Shown in pieces: positions 19,291 to 28,820 of a DNA stretch of 64,000 bases (position 1 is the stretch's first letter; the number at the start of each line of letters is the position of its first letter). The notes beneath the pieces are model-generated. The model saw only the letters and a list, made by a program, of their open reading frames with translations. It searched no databases and was not told where the DNA came from. The stretch comes from Psococerastis gibbosa (Eukaryota > Arthropoda > Insecta > Psocodea > Psocidae): assembly GCA_963971405.1 (NCBI GenBank), contig OZ020490.1, positions 9,472,874-9,536,873 on the forward strand. The letters run 5' to 3'. Position numbers and translations under genes: made by a program.

Positions 19291-20754
19291 GTATACCTTA
19301 TGACGTCATCAGGCAAGAAATGGAAAAATTGAAAATATTGTATAAGTGCAAAATAGTGGGGTTTTACGCATTTTAATAGTAGTAAAGTATAGCTGTAGAT
19401 TTTACAAAGCTGACAAAGGAATGTTTATATTCATTTTGCTGCAGCAAAGAGGCCCGGGGGTCTCCATGAACCACGTCTTACAATGCTCGAGGCTGTGGGG
19501 GGGGGGGGGGCAAGATGGGCCGTGCCCCCGCAACCTTTACGCCCCCGGAGCCCCAATTTTCTCATGCAGTGCATCAAAAATGCCGTGTCTTGAGTATTAG
19601 ATGGTCTAAGGTAAAAATAGTCTTCAAAGTAGGCTTACCATATTTTTTAGACTTCAATCCGGGACGGAATGGAAGAAGCCATTTTATCCAGTGTAAATAT
19701 TTTAAAATGGAAACGCTATTTCATCATGTGTGCATTTTTTCTTCTTCAAAAATACAATTTTGGATAGAGTTTTATGCTTTCAAGTAACTACATACATGCT
19801 TAACGTCTAAACTTGAAAAAAACCATTACCCACCTATATACTAAAAAAAGTTCTTGGCAACAGTAACATGAAACCAAATTTTAGGGGGTAGGGTAGGTCA
19901 AATAGAATACACTCATTTAGTATCGACTAAATTATATTGTAATCAACTGACTTACAACAGACTTACTAATTTTTTTTGGAGGGGGGGGGGGCTATCCATC
20001 CATGTTTGCAAGGCAATATTTCCAAAAGAGGAGCATTGTGTTTCCAGAAGCAACACCGAAACCTTTATTTATGTACCGGTACTGAATTTTCTGCCGAAGA
20101 ACAAGTACATCGTAGCCTATACTTTTGTCAAAACAACTCGCATATTAAATGACGTCGATAGGTACTTCCTGAACTGCCTATAGCTCTTTACGGGACCTGC
20201 CGTTTGAAAGTAAAATAGTCACCGAATTAAAAGGACCTGACCAGTTAGGCACACAGAGTGGACCAAGCGCCTAAGGCCCTAAAGTGAAAGTAAACGAAAT
20301 AACATCTTAAGAAAAATCGTAAACACTAAAATGTTTAAAATAATAATAATAAAATAAAATATTACCCCGACTTATTTTTCACATTATGAAGGAAAATCAA
20401 TATTTTATCCAAATTAATTGATTTACTGATTTTTTTATGCGATTTAATGGAAATAAATAAAAACCTATTGATCCAGCGTTCTCATTTAGATTTTCATGAG
20501 CTGGAGAAGTACTGTAGGTGTAAATAGGGAGTCCTGGGATTATGAAAGGTACCCATCTTCTTGTTTGTTTTTACGGTGGGAAATTGTCAAAAGTCTGGGT
20601 GACTTATTGCCTTCTTTATAGGCAAGTTGAGTGTTTTGTCTGCAGTGTCTTGTAATAGGCTATTTTCCAGCGTGGGCTTAATGGTCTGTGTTTAGGCGGG
20701 AGTTTAAGTGTTTTTCTTCTGTAACAAAGTCTTTGTTCCAGCTTCTTCTTTTAG
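19291..20754. other. Mostly unassigned; partial hAT-like remnants
   Basis: At 19346-19460 GTGGGGTTTTACGCATTTT and GGCCCGGGGGTCTCC match parts of the hAT MITE at 29258. At 19885-19991 a reversed fragment of the 17993 family lacks both termini. G13 and G10 runs lie at about 19498 and 19982. No gene is recognised in the rest. Confidence 0.45.
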
Positions 20755-21315
20755 AGAGATTCATCTACCTATTGAGACGGCGACCAATGATCGACTTCCG
20801 GAAAATTTCTTCACAAGTTTTCATTTCATGACCCCCTGAGCCTATAACCACCCTCCGTTAAAAATGTTAGATATATTTACATATATATATATATGTATAC
20901 TGTATATTATGTATGTAGTATATATCGATTTTAGGAAACACTCGAACTTCCGTAAATATTATTTGATTTTGATGAAACTTGGCACAAAAATTGAACATAC
21001 AAATGTCTTGATCCAGATTGTTAACCAGCTAGATCCACTATTTAGTTACAAGATAGTGGCCGATTAAAGCCTTATATAATTCATATCTCAGTTAATATTG
21101 ATCGCAGAGGAATAAATTATTATAATAAATTTGACTGAAAGCCCGTATTATTATCTACAATAATGGTCATAGACACCTTTTACGACAAATCAACCATTTT
21201 AAGATGGCGTCCAGTCAAAGTGAAAATAATTTGATAAGTAAAGTTCATAGTCGGCATTGTGGTTCGAAATTTGGAACACAAGAGTGTTTTGTGTGTTGAT
21301 TTTGTGGTCGGGAAA
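20755..21315 (+). mobile_element. Element F, copy 1
   Basis: Order of blocks: TTCATCTACCTATTGAGACG, TTCCGGAAAATTTCTTCAC, a TATATATG microsatellite, TTTAGGAAACAxTC, GATGAAACTTGGCACAAA, CTAGATCCACTATTTAGTTA, TTTGACTGAAAGCCCGTATT, AAGATGGCGxCCAGTCAAAG. Other copies: 34384, 38857, 54064 and (its 3' part, as an inverted repeat) 59417. No ORF or terminal repeats; class unknown. Confidence 0.68.
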
Positions 21316-21765
21316 GGAAAGAAGTATTTTTAATTTTTTATTACAGACATAGCGTAGCATAGAGGAAAAGTAGGGTCTGTGGAATCTCCCTACACATGAT
21401 CGGCCAGAGCCGAAAGAGATTTTTGTATACTGTATATATTGTACTATGGCAGTATAAAGTATTTATCTTATTAGTATTATAACAGTGTCGCAATTTGTTT
21501 ACGTACATGAAGTAAAGTAAGTAAGTAAGTAAAGTTAATTTTTATTTCCTTCAAAATATAGATTTACAATTATTTTATAAGTATAATATCAGTAGGAAGG
21601 GACCCTTTAGGACGAGCCTGTGCTGGGCCCCCTTTTAATATAGCTAATAGCTAAAACTAAAAACTAAAAAACTAAAAACTAAGATAAGCGAATATAATAA
21701 TTATTAAATTTTAGTTGCAATAACTAAACATGCAATGCAATAAAAAAGTAAATGTATATCAGTGA
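21316..21765. other. Unassigned stretch with (TAAG)n run
   Basis: GTAAGTAAGTAAG at about 21516-21531 resembles SINE-3 tails. Otherwise no recognised feature. Confidence 0.4.
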
Positions 21766-22022
21766 GGACATGTAGAGTAGTGGTAAAGACTCTGACTTTC
21801 ACCCGCAAGGTTGTAGGTTCGAGTCTAACACTTACTACATTTTCTGGCCATGCTTCGGAGGGCATGTAATTTACATATACATAATTTTACATTTACTGCT
21901 TTAAGCAGGCGGTCCCAGGTCTTCCTAGTTGAGTGTAAGGCTGTAAGAAAGGGTTTTATAGCCCTAACTCCGCTATTTTGGCTTAGTATAAGAACAAAAA
22001 GTCAATATTTATTAATTAATTT
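21766..22022 (+). mobile_element. SINE-1, full head, internal duplication
   Basis: The head has A box TAGAGTAGTGG (10 of 11 positions) and B-box-like GGTTCGAGTCT. About 50 extra AT-rich bases split the GGCATGTAA...AAGCAGGCGGTCCC block. It ends in a degenerate TTTATTAATTAA tail. Confidence 0.75.
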
Positions 22023-22099
22023 AATCTACATCAAAATATTTCCACATCATAAATAATCAATTATTAATTTTTTTATTTTTATATTTTTCTAGGTCGTTA

Positions 22100-22468
22100 G
22101 CCGGCTATTCCACTAGTCAGGCTTTCTTCAATTTTGATGTGTCATTGACGGAAATGTCATCAATGTTGCATTTATATTTGTACACTTCATTCCACTTGTC
22201 TTCATTAATTGATGATTTTTGTTTTCAATTTTTTCCAATTTTGTAAGTTTGGCCGCCGTCTTTCTTTTAATTTTATAGTCTACTAGACATTTTATGATGT
22301 AAATTATGAAAGAATTCGTTCGTTCTCAAGAAATTAATCACAATTATTTATCATCTCCAGACGACGCCATTGTTTAATTTTGTTATTGTTTGCAAAGCGT
22401 GATTTTACTCTATGATCATTGATCAATTTTCACATGCGGAAATTAAAATGGACAATGATATAGAGTAA
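22100..22468. mobile_element. HARB-M MITE, copy 3a
   Basis: Begins GCCGGCTATTCCAC and runs through the shared core (reverse: AACAATGGCGTCGTCTGGAG) to GATATAGAGTAA. The right terminus is lost; the next copy begins at once. Confidence 0.65.
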
Positions 22469-22781
22469 GGCGGGTCACTGGTCAATTTTACATAAAATTT
22501 GATGTTGGTCATTGACGGGAAATCATCAATGTAGCATTATTTATTTTTACACCTCATTCCACGTCTTGTCTTCAATAATTGATCATTTTTGTTTTCAATT
22601 TTTTCCAAATTTGTAAGTTGCCTTTCTTTTAATTTTATAGCTTAATTTATTAACAGCCGGCCGCCTTACCAAGTTGAATCCAGCGGACCAGAGCAGGTTC
22701 AAAGATGCAGATAACTTGGTAGTGTGCACAGTGCCGGTAGGGAAACATGGTAGGACTTGTCCTGGTCACCTCCGAACTAAT

Positions 22782-23006
22782 TAACCGAAATTAGAGGATA
22801 TGGAAAAAACTGGGCTTGGCGGGATTCGAACCCACGATCTACGCCTAACCGGGGCGTCATCTTAACCGCTGGACCACAAGCCCCGACAAGTCCAGTAAAT
22901 GCCAAATCCTCTACTTATGCTCTAATTGACATGATTCGAGGTTACCTCTTCAACCAAAGTTAATTTAATGTCAGTGTTATATATACCATATAATACTACA
23001 ATGTAA
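22782..23006 (-). mobile_element. Element E, copy 1 (tRNA-bearing short element)
   Basis: The 225-bp insertion in D is flanked by TCCGAACTAAT at 22771-22781 and 23007-23017; the D copies at 39719 and 63641 lack it. On the minus strand it has about 120 bases of leader, then a 72-nt tRNA-like domain, a T6 run and a short tail CCATATCCTCTAATTTCGG. Target duplication length differs from copy 2 (9 bp). Confidence 0.8.
22812..22883 (-). tRNA. tRNA-like cloverleaf within element E
   Basis: The minus strand folds completely: acceptor GGGCTTG with CAAGCCC (7/7), D stem GTC with GAT (one wobble), anticodon stem ACGCC with GGCGT (5/5), 5-base variable loop AGATC, T stem GTGGG with CCCGC (one wobble), T loop TTCGAAT, discriminator A, then AG-T6. 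A box TGGTCCAGCGG and B box GGTTCGAATCC are perfect. The 7-base anticodon loop CCGGTTA has C instead of U at position 33, so a working tRNA is doubtful; identity is not assigned. Confidence 0.7.
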
Positions 23007-23437
23007 TCCGAACTAATCGTGTGACTTCACTGTGTTTCCCAAGTGGTTCGGAATCCACTATAATCAGGAGGTCCAATGTCCTATGGGCCCACACCGTGGC
23101 CTGGGACTGTGTACAACCAAACTACTACTACTAATCTATTAACAATAAATTTTATGATTTAAATTACGAAATAATTCGTTCGTTTTCAAGAAATTAATTT
23201 GAATTATTTATCATCTCTAGACGACGCCATTGTTTAATTTAATTTGTTATTATAAAAATGGAATACCCGCTTTCAACAAACATCTCATCAATTATTGATG
23301 CACAAATGACGGAATATTGACAAGTGGAATAGACGCATAACAAAGGTGCATATATTTATAAAAATTGGCGGTACAGTTCAATTTTTCAAGTCCAAAATTA
23401 TAATAAGTTTTAAGTACAAGTAGGTAACAGAATTCAC

Positions 23438-23663
23438 CAGCCCATTGTTATGTCAAAACTACTGATAAATAGCCCAGTAAATCCCATAACACCTGCAATA
23501 TTTCCTCTATTATTAGCGCTTAAATCACAATTCACAATGTACCCGCAAAATAGCAAAACAACCGCGTAACTCCCGTTTAATGATAATAAAACATGGCCGC
23601 CATTAATAAAATTAATGAGTACAGTTACTGCTTGTAACATGACAGAACAGATTGATATTACAA
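23438..23663 (-). CDS. Putative exon of a multi-pass membrane transporter (MFS-like)
   Basis: The minus strand is open for 75 codons between a possible acceptor (GTTTTTATAG before 23663) and a possible donor (CTG/GTGAAT at 23438). It encodes two hydrophobic helices (near AVTVLINFINGGHVLLSL and YAVVLLFCGYIV), then NCDLSANNRGNIAGVMGF and TGLFISSF. A loop with NNRG, then G-V-MGF-G, fits the inter-helix loop of major facilitator proteins of the nodulin-like or SLC17 type. This is the only segment that looks like a host gene exon, and flanking exons were not found. Could be chance. The family assignment is inference. Confidence 0.35.
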
Positions 23664-24024
23664 CTATAAAAACAATTTTAAGAGCTCTACCGTGATTCTC
23701 AATCTTATTATTTTACTAAAAAGCAAATCATCCTATTATAACTGGAGTTAAAATTAATTTTTAAATTTTATTTGTTATATTTTTTTTTGAGACGAGACGC
23801 TATTATGAAAATTACGGTTGAGTTAAAAGAGCTAAAAAAAATTATTTTGACGCTCTTGAGGCGAATGGTTAATATTCGTATAGCTTAATAATACAACATT
23901 TACTAGAGTGTACCAATTAGTTATTTAATGGCTTGTAATTTTTACTAGCCTAACTGGGTCCACCCAATCGTAATGGTTATCTTAATACGAAAAAACGGCG
24001 TGGCACGACATACGACTACCCAAT
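23664..24024. other. Unassigned stretch
   Basis: AT-rich. If 23438-23663 is an exon this would be upstream intron. No other signal. Confidence 0.4.
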
Positions 24025-24301
24025 GACTCGTCTCAATACTTGGTTAAGTTATGCTTCCACCTGTTGCACTGCGACAATGGTAAGCTTGTCACAGCTTGTC
24101 CATTATCGTTTGTAGCTGGTGTAGGTTGACTTCGGGGACATACCTGTATGCCAGTTTGCCAATGACCCAAACTTCTTACGGAAACAATATAAATGTCCGA
24201 AATCCTTGGGGTCGTTGGCATTGGACAAGGGACCAATGGACCACTGCAAGTAGACCTAGGTTCACGAAAAACGTCCTCCAGGTCATTGTTATTATTATAA
24301 G
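24025..24301 (+). mobile_element. SINE-B, copy 4
   Basis: Same blocks as copies 1-3 with more changes (ACTCGTCTCAATACTTGG start; GTCGTTGGCATTGGACAAGG). No clean target duplication. Confidence 0.68.
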
Positions 24302-24344
24302 TACAGCTTTTTTTATTTTTTTATTTGTATGTTTACAAAAGGAA

Positions 24345-24470
24345 TATTCGCATACAAACAATTCAATGAATGAATCCGAATAACCTCTTCAGTTGCCTCT
24401 GTAGGCAATACCTGTGTTGAGTTACGACAGGTCACCGATCGCATGATGTGTAGCGACTTGCACAAGTACG
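24345..24470 (-). mobile_element. SINE-2, head lost
   Basis: The inverse of SINE-2 tail to middle (CATACAAACAATTCAATGAA; GAGTTACGAC; GATCGCATGATGTG). The head is cut off exactly where element G begins (24471). Confidence 0.65.
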
Positions 24471-24725
24471 AAGCTTTGTGATGATTGACGTTTTCAATTT
24501 CGAGATTTCAGTTTATTTATAAGTTTTGAGGCCCTAGGAGCCAAAAGAAGTTTTCTTTAACGAAATGCCTGCCTGTCGATCTGTCTGTTCGTCGGTTTGT
24601 GGGCACTATGTGGATTTTGATGAAATTTGGCAAGTAGGTTTACAAAAAGCATATCTAGGGGCAGTTTTATTTTTATTTGAGGCTAACTCAATTTTGGGGG
24701 TTCCTTCCCTTCCCTTCCTTCCCAG
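24471..24725 (-). mobile_element. Element G, 3' portion, minus strand
   Basis: Begins in GCTTTGTGATG and runs through TTTTGAGGCCCTAGGAxCC and TTTGGCAAGTAGGTTTAC to the G-rich GGGGGTTCC block. The outer 500 bp are missing. Confidence 0.62.
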
Positions 24726-24971
24726 GAACCCTTCCTAAATAAAAAAAAAGATAATAAATAAATAAGCTTCTAATGTGTTGCCAACAAACAAAGTCCAAAA
24801 ACTTACTATATAAACCACATAATAGAGTATGTTTTAAAAATTAAAATTAAACACAAACATCTTTAAATCAAACACAGAATCAAGTTATAGTTTCAAAAAC
24901 AGCTGATTTAATCAATTTTTACTAAAAGAAAAAAAACGGCTCATTGCCCAGTTCTAAACCAATTGGACTAC

Positions 24972-25130
24972 CAAGGGTGTTATTTGAGATCCCAGGGGGG
25001 AAAAATGCCCCCCCCCTGCAATTGAAAAAGAATATTGACCCTGACTAACGATGAAACCGTTACAACCTTGTTCAGAAATGTACGTAATTGCCATCTGCCC
25101 CCCCTAAAAAATCTTGAAGTTACGCCCTGG
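24972..25130. mobile_element. hAT-like MITE (159 bp), perfect target duplication
   Basis: Begins CAAGGGTGTTATTTGAGAT; the inverse of the right end is CCAGGGCGTAACTTCAAGAT. TGGACTAC is duplicated exactly at 24964-24971 and 25131-25138. G/C runs lie inside both ends, as in the other hAT-like families here. Confidence 0.85.
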
Positions 25131-25434
25131 TGGACTACACGGGCGCTCCAACTCATACTCAAGCAAGAACAAAAGCTATTAGATACAAAATCGGTATAGG
25201 TATCTCTCTAATCTAGATAACATGTTACGTGCATAGCCATCTCCGTTTTCATTATAAGGTGGACTCATATTGTATCTAGGTACCTTCTCTTTCTTTCCAG
25301 TATTTCCTGATATTAAGACTTTAGGCTATTGTGATTACGAAACAAAGAATTGGTACGGTATCACTATACCACAGTTATAGAGTACCTCACTACCTACAGT
25401 TTTTCTGTAGGCTGTTTTCTGTTCACAACACTCC

Positions 25435-25745
25435 ATGATTCGTCTCCTTGGACATAATATTAGAACTGAAAGGGCTTCGAATCAAATGGCTAATGTGCAC
25501 CGTATGCAGGACGCCGAGACTGGTTTTCGAAGACACCTTCAACCACCCAGGCCAAGGCTCAGATGGAGGGACCAAGTGCTAGAAGATGTGCACGCCACCG
25601 GCACCCGAGATTGGAAGCTAGCGGCGGAAGATGGTCCGAGATGCAGCGGCCAAAAGTCCCCCGGGCTGGATGCGCCTACCTCAATCAAGTAAGTCACCCT
25701 CCATGATGATCGCCAGTCTTCGATGGAGGCATTAAACAAGAACAA
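25435..25745 (+). pseudogene. LINE RT C-terminal fragment with HDDRQS tail
   Basis: Reads RLLGHNIRTERASNQ, then PRPRLRWRDQVLEDVHATGT and RDWKLAAEDGPRCSGQ to a stop near 25692, followed by HDDRQSSMEALNKNK in the same frame. R-PR-RW-DQVLEDV and the D-R-W-block are typical of LINE C-termini. Missing catalytic core; one stop before the tail. Confidence 0.78.
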
Positions 25746-25794
25746 GGCACCCCACGCAGGTTTTACCTAAGCACTATTTTTTATTTTTTTAAAA

Positions 25795-25860
25795 GAATTC
25801 AAAGAATTTATCCGAATAAGCTCTTCAGTCGCCTCTGTACTCTGTAGGTGATACTAATTT
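25795..25860 (-). mobile_element. SINE-2 tail fragment
   Basis: TTATCCGAATAAGCTCTTCAG and CGCCTCTGTA match the SINE-2 3' half. Confidence 0.55.
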
Positions 25861-26731
25861 CAATCAACTAATTTGTTTTATTTCCACGAAAATCCTGGGG
25901 GGGGGGCACTTGACAAGTACCTGGGGGTGGCTAAGTCTCCCCACAGACCCCCTAATTCCGCCAATGGCCAGTGGTATTCTCCGAATAAATTAACACTCTA
26001 CGCTTATGTTAGGCTTGCCGTTGTGGAATTGAAAGCAGCAAAGCCGGATCAAAAAGCAAAATTTGACGGAAGAGACTTGCATATGGGGAAATACTACAAA
26101 TGTACACGCGAGCTACCGCAAAGGGATTGTGGCCTAATGACGTCACGTGATTCACAAAGACAGCTTTACCTCAACAGGGCCAGGTATATGCAAATACCTG
26201 TTCCTGTATGCTTTCCTTTTACCTCCAGGAATTCCTCTCTAAGGTAGCTCTTTACGCCATTTTGGTTTTTTGATTTCTCTTCACATTCAGTATGTTTACA
26301 CTCGGGGACAATCTTGCTTTATGGGGAAGGTTAAGTTTATAAGATGTCACAGGGAAACCACTCAGCACTGTGGCCAGTTCAATTTACGGGCTGGCTGTGA
26401 GGGATTGTAGGGTCGTAAGATGTGGTTACTATCGTTCTTATTGGTTATGGGAGATATGGTCTTGGTATAATTCATCTTCGGTGCTATTTGTCAAAGAGTA
26501 TGTGGTTTTTCTCTACTTGTGAAGATGAGGTGCACATTTAAGTGTAGGGGCAGAAAATGTTTTTCTTTCTTGATTCTTGAACGTCGAACTTCCGTTTCCT
26601 AGACAGCGCTCGGCCACAAAGGCATACGAATTCAGAAGAGCGACGAATCAAGCTAACACATAATATGACACTGAAGCCCAGAAGGAGCAAAATATTATTC
26701 TGCTAACCAAGGTCTGATTGTGACCAAAGGT
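25861..26731. other. Unassigned stretch with a 124-codon open frame
   Basis: The frame at 25873-26247 (plus) is the longest here without a repeat explanation. It has no signal peptide, no recognised domain and an implausible G-rich start region, so I do not call a gene. Confidence 0.35.
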
Positions 26732-27225
26732 CATGCCAAGTTTAATCAGCTTGAATAGAGCCTGTTCATAACAACAGCAAATTTGGTAGTGTGCACAGCT
26801 TTGGCAGAGGGACATAGTGTGGCCTGAAAACATTGCCAGTAAGGCCCTTATTCCAAAGACGTCAATAGTTCACTATTGACGTGTTTGACGTGGTAGCAGA
26901 TCATTTTTACACTGTCTTTAATGTCTGCTACCACGTCAAACACGTCAATAGTGAACTATTGACGTCGGTGGAATATGGCCTTTTTTTAAAGAGCCTGTTG
27001 AGTCGTGGCCACTCCCAAATTAATTGTGTGACTTGCTTTTACTATGTTCCCAAATGGTTCGGAATCCACTATAACAGGTGGTCCACCCTATCAATCAACT
27101 ACCCAGTCAGCCCTTCTCCCTGAGGTGAAGGAGTCTGCCCCTAAGATGCCTCAAGTTAATAAACAGACTCACTCCCCCGCCAGACAGACAGCTGGTTGCT
27201 TAAGGCAGAAATGCTGAAAGACACC
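26732..27225 (+). mobile_element. Element D, long type, split by a palindromic MITE
   Basis: Blocks ATGCCAAGTTTAATCAGC, GGTAGTGTGCACAGC, then after the insertion CCAAATGGTTCGGAATCCAC, AATAAACAGACTCACTCCCC and GGCAGAAATGCTGAAAG. The middle is altered around the MITE at 26843-26980. Confidence 0.68.
26843..26980. mobile_element. Short palindromic MITE related to HARB-A
   Basis: Arms of about 60 bp begin GGCCCTTATTCCA and end TGGAATATGGCC. Each contains a smaller palindrome CGTCAATAGTTCACTATTG and then GACGTGGTAGCAGA, a block from the HARB-A arms. A loop of about 20 bases remains. Left flank TAA, right flank TTT. It could be HARB-A reduced to its arms. Confidence 0.7.
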
Positions 27226-27441
27226 GGCCACCTCAAGACTAGGGTCTATTTGCAACCCTATTTGCCTACAAACATAGGCGCAAATTCATAGATTTTGACC
27301 CACTTTTGAATAATGTAGGGACTGCAGTGGTTTAGCAAATTTTTGATTTTGGAGACAAAACATATCCTTGTAATGAAGAGGGTCCTCTGGGGTCTCCCCT
27401 GGGAGAAATGGTTCTTTTACACATTTTTAGCATATTTCACA

Positions 27442-27648
27442 GAAACCGAAATTAGAGGATATGGAAAAAACTGGGCTTGGCGGGATTCGAACCCACGATC
27501 TACGCCTAACCGGGCTGTCGTCTTAACCGCTGGACCAGAAGCCCATTTCCATATCCTCTAATTTCGGTTATAACGAGGAGGTTACCTCTTGAACCAAAGT
27601 TAATTTAATGTCAGTGTTATACTGTATATACCATATAATACTACAATG
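27442..27648 (-). mobile_element. Element E, copy 2, with 24-bp flanking palindrome
   Basis: The 207-bp insertion is flanked by TATTTCACA at 27433-27441 and 27649-27657. The tRNA-like domain is framed by perfect inverted arms at 27444-27467 and 27546-27569 (AACCGAAATTAGAGGATATG and inverse). The leader half (AACACTGACATTAAATTAAC on the minus strand) matches copy 1 closely. Confidence 0.8.
27473..27544 (-). tRNA. tRNA-like domain of element E, copy 2 (decayed)
   Basis: Same 72-nt length and perfect A and B boxes as 22812-22883. The last acceptor pair is C-C and the anticodon stem is broken (ACAGC with GGCGT). Copy 1 is therefore closer to a functional fold. Confidence 0.65.
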
Positions 27649-27676
27649 TATTTCACACAAAAATTGATCTGAGTCT

Positions 27677-27824
27677 GCCATTATAGGCTGTCGCCATAGA
27701 CTACCGCCATAGGCTGGTGCCATAGGCTGGTGCCATAGGCTGGTGCCATAGGCTGGTGCCATAGGCTGGTGCCATAGGCTGGTGCCATAGGTTGGCGCCA
27801 TAAGCTGCCACTATAGCCTGCAGC
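27677..27824. repeat. 13-bp minisatellite
   Basis: The unit GCCATAGGCTGGT is repeated about 11 times, perfect in the middle (27715-27788) and degenerate at both ends. It starts some 20 bp after element E. Confidence 0.9.
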
Positions 27825-28229
27825 CTAATCAACCAGTTGGATAACAGGGACCTGCTGCGATTCCTCAAAACCGCTTATGGAACAATGGAACGTCTCTTCG
27901 GTTAATCTGCGCCATCTTTATACTTGCCGGTGTTGCAAAATGGTAAAAGCAGATGGCAACGACAGTTTTTCTCATGTAGTCTACGTTACACCTGTCTCCT
28001 TAGAAACAAAAAGTGAAACCGAGCTGCGTCACAAAGACAAAAGAGCGGTGCTCAAGGAACCGCAGCCCCTGATTGGTGGACGGTCACGCTACCATGGTTA
28101 CCATCTGACGAATCACACTCAACGCGCTCTGATAAGTTTCCTGTTATAAGACATAAGGGGTTGTTGGCCGCTCATTCATTCACAATCGTCGTCATCATAA
28201 TAAAAAAAAATGTTATCTACAAGTATTGC
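27825..28229. other. Unassigned stretch with an open frame
   Basis: A 90-codon plus-strand frame (27877-28149) runs through ordinary-composition DNA with a few host-gene-like features, but I recognise no domain or splice pattern. Confidence 0.35.
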
Positions 28230-28335
28230 TGGGGCTGAGCAGCCGGGGTCGCAGGTGCGGACAGCGAAAAGGCCGCCAGACATGGTGGCTAGCTGCTAAT
28301 ATAACGAATAAGCAGTCCCCGACCAAGCAGCGGCA
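28230..28335 (+). repeat. Dispersed repeat L, copy 2
   Basis: Shares GGTCGCAGGTG, GCCGCCAGACATGGTGGCTA and GCAGTCCCCGACCAAGCAGC with 2990-3090. Confidence 0.55.
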
Positions 28336-28509
28336 TAATCGGAGGGTGTGGTGGCTGGGAAGTCTGGTGATGCAAGCTTGTCTAGAAAAAGAAACAGTGG
28401 CCCGAGGATGACTATGTGACTGGGCAAGTAGTTGCCGCCACTAATTAAGAAACCTCTTCTCAATACGCTTCTATTGTTATTGACACTGATGAGAGATGTA
28501 TCGCCAAGA

Positions 28510-28820
28510 GTCATACCAAGTTGAATCCACGAGAACGGAGTCTCTTCAAAACTGCAGCAAGCTTGGTAGTGTGAACAGCGTTAGCAGGGGAACACGGTTG
28601 GACATGATAACGCGCTGAGTCAGTCTAAGAGCGTGTCAAGCCCTGGTCACCTCCGAATTAATCGTGTGACCTTACCATATTCCCCAAGTGGTTCGGAATC
28701 CACTATAATCAGGAGTCCTTTCTCCCTGAGATGAAGGAGTCTGCCCTTAGGGTGCCTCAAGTTAATAAACAGACTCCCCCCACCAGGCTGACAGGGTTGC
28801 TAAAAGCAGAAATGCTTGAA
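28510..28820 (+). mobile_element. Element D, long type
   Basis: Blocks ATACCAAGTTGAATCCACG, AACGCGCTGAGTCAGTC, CCCCAAGTGGTTCGGAATCC and AAGCAGAAATGCTTGAAA in order. About 310 bp, without a visible target duplication. Confidence 0.68.

Larger units (their letters stand above)
22656..23136 (+). mobile_element. Element D, short type, inside HARB-M
   Basis: Starts GCCGGCCGCCTTACCAAG and ends CCAAACTACTACTACTAATC. TATTAACA flanks it at 22648-22655 and 23137-23144. The simple (CTA)n 3' tail and the direct repeat mark it as a retroposon. E is inserted at 22782. The unoccupied form of the same D is at 39719-39958. Confidence 0.8.
22469..23336. mobile_element. HARB-M MITE, copy 3b, hosting D and E
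   Basis: Begins GGCGGGTCACTGGTCAATTT after TAA and ends GACAAGTGGAATAGACGC. It is interrupted at 22656-23136 by element D, itself interrupted by E. The core after D continues with ATCTAGACGACGCCATTGTT-type sequence (ATG core on the minus strand). Confidence 0.68.

Noticed and set aside
22812-22883. Functional host tRNA gene
   Set aside because: It lies inside a mobile element present in three copies, and the anticodon loop has C at position 33. It is kept as tRNA-like.
22304-23136. Segmental duplication of the whole 22-23 kb region to 39.7-40.3 kb
   Set aside because: Similarity stops abruptly at 13-bp direct repeats and one end is exactly the D tail, which fits retroposition better than segmental duplication.
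25873-26247. 124-codon open frame, longest unexplained one apart from repeats
   Set aside because: The start lies in a G-run region and no domain, hydrophobic segment or homologous copy is recognisable. Kept only as unassigned DNA.
27568-27801. 77-codon frame with periodic APTYGTSLWHQP-type repeats
   Set aside because: It is the translation of the 13-bp minisatellite, not a protein.
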